The notes below the pieces were generated by a model, which worked only from the letters and a program-made list of their open reading frames with translations, had not been told where the DNA came from and did not search any database. Made by a program: the position numbers and the translations under genes. Shown here one piece after another: positions 39,165-51,420 of a DNA stretch of 64,000 bases (position 1 is its first letter; each line of letters opens with the position of its first letter). The DNA is from Apostichopus japonicus (lineage: Eukaryota; Echinodermata; Holothuroidea; Aspidochirotida; Stichopodidae): positions 21,537,713 through 21,601,712 of the forward strand of contig NC_092574.1 in assembly GCF_037975245.1 (NCBI RefSeq), in the 5' to 3' direction.

Positions 39165-39812
39165 CAAGGGCGGCGGAAGCACTTTTAATCTGGGGGGGGG
39201 GCACCGACATCAAAGGGCACTTTTCAGAAATTCGATTGAACTGATGCAGCCTTATATTTAGTACCCTTTATAACTCTTATTGTATTATCTTATTTGCATA
39301 TACACATCACTCCATCAACGCCCCCCCCCCCCCCCCCTTCAAGGAAAATATGCATACTAGCACTGCAATATCCAATGTGCAAATTGGGAAACAAGGAACA
39401 AGTTTCTTTTGAGAAAAAATGAGGTGAAATCATACTAGTTGCTAATGTAGGAATCTTCCGATTTAGAGTTTATTTCTTGTTGTTATCTTAACAAATTTTC
39501 CATTCAAGCGTTGAGTTTGACCCACAGAAATTCATTGAAAGTCAGGGGCGTAACCAGGATTTGCAAAGTTGTATGCACGACTATCTGAGCGGAGCGCCAC
39601 CATCGGTTGGCGCGGAGCGCACAAGAAAATTTTTGGTTTTACAAACCCCTCAGATGGCCGGAAACGGCCCTTCCCGAGTGTTCATTCTGGTTCCCTGGCC
39701 TCTTGCTAACTTGAGACACCTCAATTTTTATGAAGAAAAAGGGCACAATTTTAATCTGAGGAAAAGTGGGGGGGGCACGTGCCCCCTGTGCCCCCCGGTT
39801 CCGCCGCCCTTG
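39165..39812. mobile_element. hAT-type MITE, 648 bp, exact 8-bp target duplication
   Basis: The ends are CAAGGGCGGCGGAAGC and GGTTCCGCCGCCCTTG, inverted with 14 perfect terminal bases. The flanking 8-mers are identical (CATCAAAT, 39157-39164 and 39813-39820). An 8-bp duplication and CA-G-rich ends fit the hAT superfamily. Near the ends are runs of G (39191-39200 and 39769-39775) with GGGGCAC motifs. A second hAT-like start, CAGGGGCGTAACCAGG, occurs inside at 39543 and may mark a nested element. The block GAGCGGAGCGCCACCA, GTTGGCGCGGA and GCCGGAAA is shared with the element at 40533. There is no transposase, so it is non-autonomous. Confidence 0.88.
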
Positions 39813-40532
39813 CATCAAATGATTACGGTACGTGACTCCCGAAATCAGTTTGGGATTGGGGGGGGGGGATTGGATCAGACAAATTTCCAGTAGTGTTAAA
39901 TGTGCAGCGTTTAGTGCGCTTTCCTGCCGCGTGGGTTCCGGTGGTATTGCTCACTGGTGGGTCCAGATGCGAAGCCCCGGCAACTCTTAAACTTTATGAC
40001 TTTAATGCTTCCCGCAGGTAAACGATGGAGAAAGCAATGGGCGGGGATAACAATAATAGTCACACAAAGAAGAGGCGTCGATAGGCAAGTTGAGCCCAGG
40101 GGAGAGTTATGTCATGATCAGGCCCATTTTTTCGGGACTCTTCATTTCTCCTTTAATGTATATTATGAAATTTATAATACATTGTCGTATGTTTTCCCGG
40201 GCAAGCTTTGGTTAGGGGCCCCTTGATTGACCCCGGTCACCGTGGCTGTATCCCCTCTGACCAACCACCCCCCCCCCACCATCATCACTACCGCCACTCG
40301 TCTGGCATGCACAAATCATATGTGAGTTGCCTCGTTCCTTACCCAAAACAAACGCAACCATCGTAATTATCTTGTACAAAGAAGGTAATTTGAGATGAAC
40401 AAGTCTTCAACAAAACTATAAGAAAAAAATTAGTTCTGTTCTGGAGGTACTATTATTTAGAGATTTAAAAATGTGATGGGTTTGAGTTAGATAAGATGAA
40501 TAAATGGGGGGGGGATATTTGCAAACTGGACT

Positions 40533-40932
40533 CAGTGGCGGAGCTAGGGGTATTGGTCGGGGGGGGCGAGAATAGTCTGTAGGGCGCTTTCGACATTATC
40601 TAAGCGGAGCGCCACCACAAGTTGGCGCGGATCGTACAGAAATTTTTTGAGTAAAGTAACCCCCTAGATCGCCGGAAATGACCCTTTCCGGGCCTTGCTA
40701 ATTTGCGGATAAACGGAGAATAAATAGGTGTCATCGCCATTTTGTCAGAAAATTACACCAACAAAATGTGACAAATGTCAATAGGTATTTGAGAGCGCAA
40801 TAAAAAAGTCAATAATCGCGAATAAGTAAAAAGTGGTAAAAAGCTGAAAAGGGCGCCAGCAGTCCATTTGAGTCCGTCAGGGGGAGGGGGGGGGCATCCG
40901 CCCCCTCTGACTGTATGGACGCTCCGCCACTG
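40533..40932. mobile_element. hAT-type MITE, 400 bp, related to the one at 39165
   Basis: The ends CAGTGGCGGAGC and GCTCCGCCACTG are a perfect 12-bp inverted pair. The flanks ACTGGACT (40525-40532) and ACTTGACT (40933-40940) agree at seven of eight positions, consistent with an old 8-bp target duplication. The internal block TAAGCGGAGCGCCACCAC...GTTGGCGCGGA...CGCCGGAAATGACCC is shared with 39165-39812. No coding sequence. Confidence 0.85.
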
Positions 40933-41576
40933 ACTTGACTCAGTTACATTTAGAGAGGACATTCAGCAATATTTCATTACGTGAAAGATCGTCAAACAAA
41001 AAAGCATTACCTTTGAGGATATTCATGACCAGAAGCTTTTCGCGGACCACGTACGATTGGGCTGAGAGACATTTGGACGATAGGGTTTTCATTTTGATAT
41101 AGTACAACCTCTTACTTGTATCCTATACAACTCTGCTATCTGTAATTGAAATTGGCGCATGCGCTGGAGCAGGCCTGTATGATTATAATATTGAAGAGTC
41201 AGGCTCTATGCTAATTTGTCACTTCAATGATTTGACAGTCAGTTTATTCACGGTTGTTCCAGCGAGACTTTGGTAATATAAAAACTGATATTCGAGTTTC
41301 AATAACTGTAATTAAGTGCGATACTGTATCAAATATATATCACAATAAATTGAAATGTACTTCAGGAGTTTTTTCGCTCAGTATATGACGTAATTGTACC
41401 TAAGTGGTATCTATAGACATATGTATTCCTGTACAAAAACAAGGGAACTACTGGACACCACTCCCATACTCTAGCGATGGTACCATTGATCAATGTTCCA
41501 TGGCTGAACGACCCGGAAAATATCAAATAAGGGCGTGCTTTATCTGTTTATTAGACATGTTTATATTGAAGATGAT
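40933..41576. other. Spacer between the hAT MITE and the TIR element
   Basis: AT-rich unique-looking sequence; nothing recognised. Confidence 0.4.
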
Positions 41577-44500
41577 ACACTCTAAAAACTGTTGGGCAAA
41601 ACTGGTTGGGCAAACAAAGCATTGCCCAATATGAGTAAATATTAACCAACAATTGAGTAAAAGAAATTACACAACTGATATGGGTAAACTTTGTTGGGCA
41701 AAAATTAAGATGTAGTTTATTGTTACTTTCTGTTGGGCAAACAAGCTTGATTTGCCCAATGTTGTGCAAAAACCAGCATTTTTGCGCCATTACTATACTG
41801 GTACTCTGCGCGATGTGCAGGCATCATGAGTAGATCGTATATAGTGAACGTGTTATAACTTACACAATGGCTGACGAATTTGTTAGCGCAGTACTCAAGA
41901 GGTGGGAAATGCCAGAGTTATGTGCTACATTTGAAGGTGAGCGTAAAGAAAAACAATCCTATGCTTGGTGTGTGCATCGAACACTGCGATCTCTACATAT
42001 CAGTGGTATCGAATGATCGTTCGTTCTCTCGGTGCTACATGTAGGCTATACCAGGCATACGTAAAGGCTACTAATACTCATTGTATTTCCAGCATAGTTG
42101 TATTACGTTAGGCTAGCTTGTAGTGAAGCGATTGACAGGCGCCACAGGCTCGCCCGCAAGTGTGTAACTAGGTCTAATTAGTTACTCACATTGTATTAAC
42201 GTTGCGAACGCCTGTGTAATGCAGATCCTTGTCAACTTACGGTAAGCTATGCGTATGCACCAGGTCTCTCTAGCCTATATCTTGGCTAGACAAGGTTGTA
42301 AATAATAAATTGTACTCCCTTTTTTCTTTTAAGTTGTATACGGCAAATGACCACATGAACCCTTATTAGCTTAACGTTAGACCTAGCCTGTCATAACTTA
42401 GGCCTAATGTTAGACTTACACGTACGTTGTTAATGCTAGTAGTAGTACGTACATACAGTAGTATAATAACGGACCCTTCGAACACTTTAGCACTAAAATG
42501 CTCCAGAATTGTATCTGTTCACACTTCTTTTAAAATGATACTATCGATGGCAGAAGAAACATTCTCGTTAGAAAAAAAGTTGCTTCATAGGTTTCGTCAA
42601 ATTGATCCTATTGTATTTGTGCCATGGTGAAATTATGCATTCGTTAGGGGTGTCCGAACTTCGAGGGTTTTTCAAAGTAGCCTAAGTTAGGCCTGGCATT
42701 TAATGAGTTCTAGGCTATAATAATATTAGTATAGCATAGAACATCAGCGCTAGTAATGTTATAGGCCTATAATGCTGTTTGCATATTTTTCTCTTTCCTA
42801 CAGGTAGAACAGGACTTCGAATTATTACAAAAACCAACTGCCAACAAATTATACAACAGAGTGGGATATTTGACAATGGACATTTTGTGCTATACAGGCG
42901 ATCATCCCAAACTGGCCGAACTTTTTGCATTTAGAGAAGACGTTGGATGCACTGACTGATGGTAAGCCAAATTTATTGTATAGTCATGGCCTGTGAATTC
43001 ATAGCTAGCTTCATTCAGAGCTTATGCCATGACAATATAGTTTCTCTTTCCAGTATGTCTGTAAAGATGGGTCAATATTTGGATTAACCTTCAAAATATG
43101 TTTTTGGTGGTTTGTTACTTTTTAATAATATATCAAAATCAACTGATCTGAAAGGACCAAATCAGCTGGTTAATGTCAAATGGTGGCTTCTGAACCTTTC
43201 TGCAAACTTTCTCCAAACATTGCACTCAATATGATTAATTGGCTACTATTTTATTTGTAGTCGCGTTCGGGTTTGTGTGTGGTTGAAGTGAGACCCAGCC
43301 CTGTTATAATATTAACTCAATGACAGTCACTTGGACATGTATCAGTGTTGTTTGTAGGTTCCACAAAGGGTTTGAATAATTCCTGTTGATTTCTCAACAA
43401 GTGAAATGTTTTTTTGTCAGCAGGAGAAATGACTGAAAACCTCATTATTAGCCTTGTTTACTCATTAATGCTCAATTGAATATAATATTTGGATTAATTC
43501 TACTGTCGATAAGCACAAACTTGAAAATGGCCAATGAGATGGATTCCTTATGTGTATACTTTTCCAATGCTGAGGAAAAGAAATTAGCTTGTTGTGTTGT
43601 GTACTCTTCTCAAGATGTTTTATGAGCAGGAAGATTAAACATGTTAAAACGTCTAGAAGTTGATTTTTCCAAAAATCTTTGGACAATTGTATTCAGATTT
43701 TAGTACGACTGTGTCAATGAAAGGTTAGCACATACTATGGGCTTTTTCATTTTTTTCCTTCAAAATCTTATAAAATTTGGCTTGAAATTAGTGTGTAGGG
43801 TAGGTAATTAAGTCTTCTAATACAAATGTGTAGGTCCCCTATGAGTACACATGCCACATTAACTTTCATGTTGCTGTTATTAATGTGTATGAGCATAAAG
43901 TTGTGGAGCACATTTAGGGCGGTGTAGATCCCTTGAATTTTATCCTCAGTCCTTGAAGTTTTATATGGTCAGACTATAGTGTGCCTTATTAATGTTTTTG
44001 TCGTTTATATCTGCAAGCATTCTCATTTCTTGCCTTAATCTCTTTTACAGATGAAAAGAAGAACTTAGCTTTCTTTCTGTTACCATTGCTTTTTCGAGGA
44101 CGGGCAAAGAAAAGCGGATCTACTACGGTTACTAGTTGCCTTCAAGCATTCATAGACGATCAGCCAGTAAGCAAAATCATTAATTATATATATTTTTTTG
44201 GTATTCTTTTGGTGGTACACCTTTTAGTTCATACCAGCTCAGCTGAAAGTTTGTTTAACCTCATAAACTTGGTGTGTTGTTGTTTATAGTGAGTAGAAGA
44301 ATGCTACTTATTGTGCTAGTGGTCAAAGGTCATTTGAGGTTAACAAGGGCCAAACACTTAAAACCTTGTAAATATGCTAACTTAAAGAGTGAAAGTTAGA
44401 TGAATCTCATATGTGATGCATATAGGTTTGCCAACATGAGTACATGAATCCCATTGATTATAGTAGAGGTCAGAGGTTATTAGAAGCCACCAGGGCAATT

Positions 44501-46484
44501 TTTTTTAATTACACTAGTGATGAAATGGGGGAAGGTTCAATAAATTTCATCGTCGGTATGTAAACCCTGGTCATAATAATGAAGTGATCCGGTACTTGAT
44601 AGTGCAAGGGAAAGGTCATTTGACATTAATGGGGTGGGCGTTACACTTTGAAAACCTTGTCAAGATAACTATGTTGACTTTCCTGACCTGTTTTTTTCTT
44701 TTAATTATACTGGTCCACAGTATCATAGCATTGTGCAGAAGTCTTAAAACTCTGTCTATCCACCTGTTTTTGTTACATTTTATTTGCAACTCGAGGAGTT
44801 TATTTTCTTTAATTTGCAGTCGGTGACAAGTGTTAGAGGACTACTGCAAGACAATATCGAAGGATGAGCGACCACAGCCATTCATTCTGTGCTTAGGAGA
44901 GAGCAAAGGTTCCCCTCAGCATTTTTTTTGTGATAATTGAGAGACATCCAATAATGCAGTCCTCACTCCTAACGGCAGTAGACTATTTGTTTTAAAGTCA
45001 TTATGTGTTGGACAATAACTTCCAAACTCAATGTAAGGGGGTTTGGGAGTTTTTCCATGCTGAGGTATATGAACTTGGTTTTATCAAAAGTCGTTCACTG
45101 AGTGCCTTTGGAGCTTTCGTAGCAAACAGAAGTGTTTAAGGGTCAAAGTGTCTTGCAACAAACTTTTCAAATGGTTTCTCGGTATTAACCTGACATGTTT
45201 ACATTTCAAGGTTGCTTTAGTTTCATATATATTTACATATTAAAGGGAAATAGTAACTGTTTGCCTTGGCAAACTGTACCTACAAAAAAATCTGTATTTT
45301 TTGGGGGGGTGGGGGGTGGGGGTAGATTTGTTATTGTATACAGTTGTGAAAGGTTGAGGCAGGGTTGGTATATCAAACAAACATTTAATTTTGTGTGTTT
45401 AACAGATCAGGTGCCAGCAGTGCCCCTATGATCACTTATAATTGTGATCTTGAAGCTGCTTTTATTTCTAGTATGTAGAATCAATGTGGGATGTGTAACC
45501 ATTTGGCTTTTGTTTGAAAAGATGTTTAAATTTTACAGTTCATTAATCATCTAAGCACAATCAAAATGTTAGCAAAATATGCCTTGGCTCCTTGTTAAAG
45601 CAATTGCAGATACAATGGTGTATCAATATTTTTCGGTTTGTGTGTCCTTGTTTAAAACATAAAATGTTTAGCTTCAATTGACTATATGTTGGAAATTATC
45701 AGTGATATTATATTCACTTATTAAGACCAGAGTTGCTTGAAAGAGACCAACATTAAGCTGTACATGATTGTGTGTTGCACCTGTACCTTGTGTAGTTGAT
45801 GTCAACATACAGGAGGTCTTCTGTGGTCAACACATTTCAAGAACTGAATATAGTAAACAATGGCAAAATATTGATAGCTAATATTTTCAGCTTTAATATT
45901 GTTGATATGTGTTTATCCCCATTGTGAGTTTATGAAATTATTGCTTTGGATGGAAGTCACAGATCATTTAACTAGGTAAATAGAAGTCAAGCACTGAATA
46001 CTGTGAGAATTCATACTGGAGGAACAATCTGAAGTCGGCTAAGACCAGAAAAAATAAAAGTATGAAAAACATGTATTACTTGTTTGTTCTTTATCATTCT
46101 CTGTTTAAGCTTTATAACCTATTAAATAAACCCAGTTGTATGAAAAATGTTACAATCCAATGTTGGTATTGTATTAGTTAACCAACCACTATTATTTTTA
46201 ACTAGCTGCTGGGCAAGAATCATTGGGTAAAGAAAAATCCATTGGTAAAAGGTTTTACACAACCATTGGGCAAATCGCTGACCAACATTGTTGGGTAAAG
46301 GCGTTGGGCAAAGGTGTTGGGCAAAGGTGTTGGGTATTTATTTAACCGTTTGCTGGGCAAAATCATTAACCAACTTAGTTGGGCACTTTTTTGCCCAACA
46401 TCAACCAGGAGGCATACGGACCCAACGGTTGTGTAAATAATTGCCCAGGTTGGGCAATAATTTGCCCAACAATTTTAAGAGTGT
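41577..46484 (+). mobile_element. 4.9-kb TIR DNA element carrying a decayed SAM-domain gene
   Basis: The left end ACACTCTAAAAACTGTTGGG and the reverse-complemented right end ACACTCTTAAAATTGTTGGG agree at 22 of the first 24 bases. The flanking dinucleotide is AT on both sides (41575-41576 and 46485-46486); alternatively the ends start at CACTCT with a TA duplication. Inside each end lie many copies of TTGGGCAA or TTGCCCAA, about six over 190 bp on the left and about a dozen over 280 bp on the right. Such subterminal repeats are usually transposase-binding sites; that role is inferred here. The interior contains a spliced gene remnant (41867-45139) and no recognisable transposase. The superfamily is undetermined: a 2-bp AT or TA duplication would fit ISL2EU/IS4EU-like or Tc1/mariner-like groups. 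Confidence 0.75.
41867..45139 (+). pseudogene. Decayed multi-exon SAM-domain gene inside the TIR element
   Basis: Four exon-like pieces are visible. Exon 1 (41867-41936) encodes MADEFVSAVLKRWEMPELC then ATFE and ends AAG|GTGAGC; this resembles the first helix of a SAM domain. A second piece (42804-42961, after TTTCCTACAG and before GTAAGC) encodes VEQDFELL in one frame and ends LEKTLDALTD in another. A third (44051-44166, after TTTTACAG and before GTAAGC) encodes ENLAFFLLP-type sequence: EKKNLAFFLLPLLFRGRAKK. The last (from 44820) encodes SKDERPQPFILCLGE, then after a frameshift VIIERHPIMQSSLLTAVDYLF, split here for length, then after another shift HYVLDNNFQTQCKGVWEFF, ending at TAA 45137-45139. 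The order and wording match, from memory, C-terminal regions of abundant uncharacterised SAM-containing proteins (SAMD3-like) of fishes and invertebrates. The rest of the SAM domain and the middle of the protein are missing. At least three frame breaks and internal stops indicate a pseudogene. Confidence 0.65.
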
Positions 46485-47768
46485 ATCAACAGGCAAAATG
46501 CCATTTTGCAAACTATGGCTGGTTTCGTTCCATTGCCAATTAGTCCATTGTCTAGTTGATTCACTCCAGTGTTTTATCCTGCAGAACGAATTCCATGAAG
46601 ATTTATTTGTTTTCCGAACAGGTGACAACTATCTGTTATTTTTTACGCCTCAATATGAAATAACAAATTGACAACTTCAGCCCATATTCGTATATACAAA
46701 GTAGGTCAAGGCTTTATAGGTAAAAATCTGCTATAAAAGTAGCCATTATGAATGGTCTATGCTCGTTAGTGAATCTTTTGAAAGTCAGCAAAGAATTTTA
46801 AACATCTTCGGCACATTCATGCAAAGAAAGGGAACCACATATGGAACTGGGAAGTACACAGTATACATGCATTACCACGGGGAGATAGGTTGCACTTCAG
46901 TGAACACAACGAAATATGATTTGTTTGACTAAAGAACGACAATCGGCACAAAAATGTTTTCCACTTTTATGGGAAGTAATTCCTTGTTTGGAAATCGACT
47001 AGAAAGCAACTGTTTCCTATAAAATCATATTTCCGTCCTGGAACAAAGGTCATGTAATCGCCTGTCATCATAAACAAATCGACAGTCATTGCATTGAAGG
47101 TATATTGGAAAGAACTCCACGAACTATACACATTCACACGATATTTATTTTTGATACAGTAAAGTTCCACTGGAACGCCTTCAAAATGTTATAATAACCG
47201 GAGTCAAAATCTCACGCTTCTGTGCGCCCTTCTTCCTTATTTGTTTCGTCAAAGTAATCAACAATTCCAGGAAACACTTTATTTTTCATTCCAAATACGA
47301 TTCAAACTCCACAATACAAATATGTATTGAATGTGTTTATTTTGCATTGGTTAATTGAAAAACGCAACACGTGCTTCAAAGATCGACAAAAACATCTGAA
47401 TAGAGAAAACACAATTCCATCTTCCATTTCGCTTCGTTCCAATCAAGTAAGGAAGCGCACAAACAAGTATATTTCCTCTCTTTTTCTCTAAAATTGGACA
47501 GCGTTTATCGCATTATTGAATAGCCTAGAATATAGAAAACACGTCCGTTATACACGTCTCACAAACTAAATTCCCGTTAGGGCTATAGGCTTATTCTTAC
47601 AAAGGCCTATATCTGTATCATTATATATCAAGGCGAGGAAGGGTAAGTCCAGGTAAATTGAGTCACAGGATGGTTGATCAGGGTACCGTGTAATCCGGCT
47701 TATGTTACAAATACTCCCCGGATGTTTGAACGAGTATAGCAACAAATAAAATTTGCATATGTCTATGA

Positions 47769-47771
<3 letters not shown>

Positions 47772-47850
<79 letters not shown>
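47772..47850. repeat. (AT)n microsatellite, 79 bp
   Basis: Perfect alternating AT. It creates a Tyr-Ile repeat frame on the minus strand that is not a gene. Confidence 0.95.
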
Positions 47851-47854
<4 letters not shown>

Positions 47855-50245
47855 CTACAGCTGATGATACATATTAAAATCACGAGAAGATGCAAAAGCA
47901 GAGCCGCCATCACCAACTTTTAAAGCGAAGTGGTGAGAGATTTGAGGCCAAACACTTATATTTGGGGAAGGGGAAGGGGATTCATAATTCACTTCTTTGG
48001 TTTGATGACAAGCTGACAACATTAACGCCTGTGAAATGCATCAGTGGCCTACGCAACGGGGGAGGGGCTGGGAGTCATGCCCCACCTCCGACTGTAAGTC
48101 AGGAGGGGGGGGGGGTCGTTCAGTCTTGGGATTTTTGCATTCAGTCGGTGAAGAATTGAGCCATTACTACCCCCCCCCCCCCCCTCTCTCTCTCTCTACC
48201 TCTTAGAGCTATGACTGACATTATATACCATATACCATATATATCAGACATCGAACCTGTAGTCTATGGTACGCTCGTTTGTCTTATTCCTATAGGTCTA
48301 CGCCAAACGCCATTATTGTATTGAACCTACACGTTTGTTCTTCCTTATCTTCATATATTGCGTTGCGGACATGCAATTACAGAGGGAGGAAGTGATTATC
48401 AAAGAATAGCTGCAATTCTCGGCGTAGGGAGATTGGACAAGACTCGGAATTCGCATAAAGGACTCGGCAAGATCCAACCTATATAAGGTAATACTTTCAT
48501 TACTTACTTTATCAGTAGACCACTTCGCAAAACGTGATATCCTGAGAATTCTGATATAAGACGCATTTTATTACCTTATGAAAACGTGAAAACAACATGT
48601 TAGGTCCTATTTTGGAGCTTTATTTACGGGCACACAATCAAAAATATATATGTATATATCCTTAATATAAAGTGGTCAGCGCATTAAACCAACTACGATG
48701 TCACACTAGTGCCGTACGACTCAAGGTTAAATCGCGAAGTGTGACGAAAATATACGGGCACTACCTGTAACCCTTACTTGGCACCGGGCGATTGAACTTG
48801 AAATAATTCGTTTGATGATATAGCAACAACGCATGTGCGCATCGTATTTCAGGGTTTTAAGTCATGTGATACAAAGGCTAACATTCTTGTACCACATTTG
48901 CACTTCACATTTGTACATAACTGCTGCGAGGGACGTCGAGTAAACTCCTATACCAAAGGTGACGGGGATCATTGCTCTCTTGTGATCCTCCTTTTGCACT
49001 GAAATGATTGTGCCTCAAATTCATCTCGCCACAACTTTAGTTGACCTTTTTTAGCGATTTACTTTGATATTTCATAAATTCATAGATGTGAAATCAACCT
49101 CGTAAGACTGAAGATATATATAAGTATAGGAAAGTTGCTTGTCGGAATGTCTCAGCAGGTCAATTACAAGTTACATTGAGCATGTGTTGTAAAATCAGGA
49201 AATGAAAGCCAGATATAGGATCCTATTTCTTTACGAATTCGTTTCACTGATGAGATGAACATTACGTTTGAAATGAACTGTCTGGTAACATATATGAATA
49301 CCATTCACAAGTCTGCGTGAAGGTGTACAGTATTACTGACTAACACCATACATCTGTATCTCCATAGTGATTTAAAGATACAAAGGATGACTTTAGTGAC
49401 GTCACATATAATTTGGCGAATGGCTTGGGAGCCGCTTGCCTATATTATTATTTTATTTTGTTTTACGAATAAACTCAAATCATGCGTTACTTGACTTGGC
49501 TCAATAATTGGCCGACAGAGGTAGTTTTATCTTTAGTATTCTTAAATATGAACACACAAATTATGCATACACGCGGTACAGAGCATAGACATGACATAAC
49601 TTGATCCAGTGTGTCTTCACTGGAGCTGTTTCTTGATATTGGAATTGAATTTTGCGTCTTTCCATGTATTGTGTTTATAAGTACAAGTATTCGAAACAAT
49701 AAAAAACACAATGTACAGCAGTAAGTCAAATCAAATGCGTATAATTATAGTTTCAATACACAACACGCACCCTGACTATACAAGCACCGTAATATTCATA
49801 ACGTAGGTTGATACAACTCAAACTACATGTGGCTACTTGACTGCCACGGTATGTATTAGATAAAATCACCATCAGATAAGCTACACCGATATACCCTAAT
49901 ATTACTACCACTGCATTCCAACGACTGATTGTTATTAATTACGTAATAACAAAATTTATCAAAGATTAATTTAAAGTCAACATAACTTAATCTCAATGGC
50001 GGCTGTAAACATACAAAGGTCTAGTCGCTCGGTAACGATATAATCTCCCTAGTATATGTTCATATCTTAATTTTAACGTACATCAAATAAAAATACCGGT
50101 ATAGCATATGTCGAAGCAAAATGGCTGACATATTCATGTATATGTACAAATCAACACAAATAGTTAGAATTTAATAATGTCTGGTTAAATAATGATATCG
50201 ACAAAGAGAGACATATTAACAATGTTAAAATGTATAAAAATGTAA

Positions 50246-50284
50246 AATATATATTAATATATATATATATATTATTGAATATAT

Positions 50285-50316
<32 letters not shown>

Positions 50317-50445
50317 TATTAAATATATATATATTGTATTGAATATATATATATATATTTATATGATGCAATTTACGATTACGATTTACGATTTTCATTT
50401 ATATATATATTTATATATATATATATAATAATAATAATAATAATA

Positions 50446-50537
<92 letters not shown>
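50246..50537. repeat. Complex AT-rich block with (AT)n and (AAT)n
   Basis: Alternating AT runs are separated by ATTATTGAATAT, ATTATTAAATAT and TTGTATTGAATAT, plus a CGATTTACGATTTTCATT interruption near 50376-50397 and an (AAT)n stretch near 50426-50443. The last run is about 100 bp of near-perfect AT. Cruciform extrusion is possible. Confidence 0.9.
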
Positions 50538-50540
<3 letters not shown>

Positions 50541-51059
50541 GTGTGTGTCTTGTAAAAATCAATATTCCTGCTTTGTCAACTGTGACTCCTGTCTCACTTT
50601 TGTTTTTCTATTTTCAATACACGTATACACATATATAAAGCCTAAACTTAGTTCTGTATTTCCATATACTTGTAAACCCTTCATAGTTTTATGATATTCA
50701 GTAGAAAGGGTTTATTTTCTATACTAAACGTATAATAGTTGGTTGTAATTTAAACACAGATCTGCACGCAATGCAAGGATTCCGTATGAATATACCCGCA
50801 TGCTCCGCCCACACATTCCTCCGGAATGTCTTATGCGCGTGCGCATATCATATTGCGTTAACGAAGGTCGCTATCTATCATAATGTTCGTTAGCCGTTTA
50901 GCCATTGCGTACAGTTTGTTGCAATCTAAGGTGGCCCAAAGAGGACCATTAAGCAGAAAGCCCACAGGCTTAGAGGTTCCCTGCCACATTATGTGAAGAA
51001 AACATTTCAATTGTAACCGTGCCCACGACGTTTATGTACCTCATAAGATTGATCCGCTT

Positions 51060-51420
51060 TAAGAAGTTTATCTGAGTTTACCCTTTGGAGCTATTGTGAT
51101 TACAAGGTCATGCGACTCTCCCCTCTGTTGACCTTACTGACCTTTCACCACAAAAAAACAAAGTTTTTGTACTCATAAAGTTGGGCCCAAACATATAAAG
51201 TAGATAGAGTTCATCCATACTTACGGTACCATCACGCTTACAAAGCTTTCAGACATTGACCTCAGATGGCTTTCACATCCGCCAAAACAATGGAGTTATT
51301 TCAATGACAAAGTTAGAGATCCATATACCAAGTAGGTGAAGCATTTTCATGCAATTACGTTTGAACTTATTTCCACAGTCCTTTCTAGGCCACCATAGTT
51401 ATCACTGAGATGATTCAAAC
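51060..51420. repeat. Dispersed repeat related to the TGACCTTTGACC family (copy C, diverged)
   Basis: Contains TTGACCTTACTGACC, TACTCATAAAGTTGGGCCCA, TTTCAGACATTGACCTCAGATGGC and ATCCATATACCAAGTAGG, in the same order as related words at 10.76-11.11 kb. There is no coding potential. Confidence 0.5.

Larger units (their letters stand above)
46485..51059. other. Non-coding stretch with large AT repeats
   Basis: No supportable exon was found. It contains an (AT)n at 47772-47850, a lone hAT-like left end (CAGTGGCCTACGCAACGGGG) at 48042 with G runs, a C run and CT repeat at 48171-48197, and a 290-bp AT-rich block at 50246-50537. Confidence 0.45.

Noticed and set aside
42427-42630. Candidate missing SAM exon of the element's gene (frame with MAEETFSLEKK)
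   Set aside because: It does not read as the second half of a SAM domain and has no suitable acceptor/donor pair in the needed phase.
47566-47916. Long frame with a Tyr-Ile run, resembling a membrane protein
   Set aside because: The run is translated (AT)n; the same pattern appears at every AT microsatellite in the window.
48042-48170. A complete hAT MITE
   Set aside because: Only a left-type end (CAGTGGCCTACGC) is visible; no inverted partner or flanking duplication could be found.
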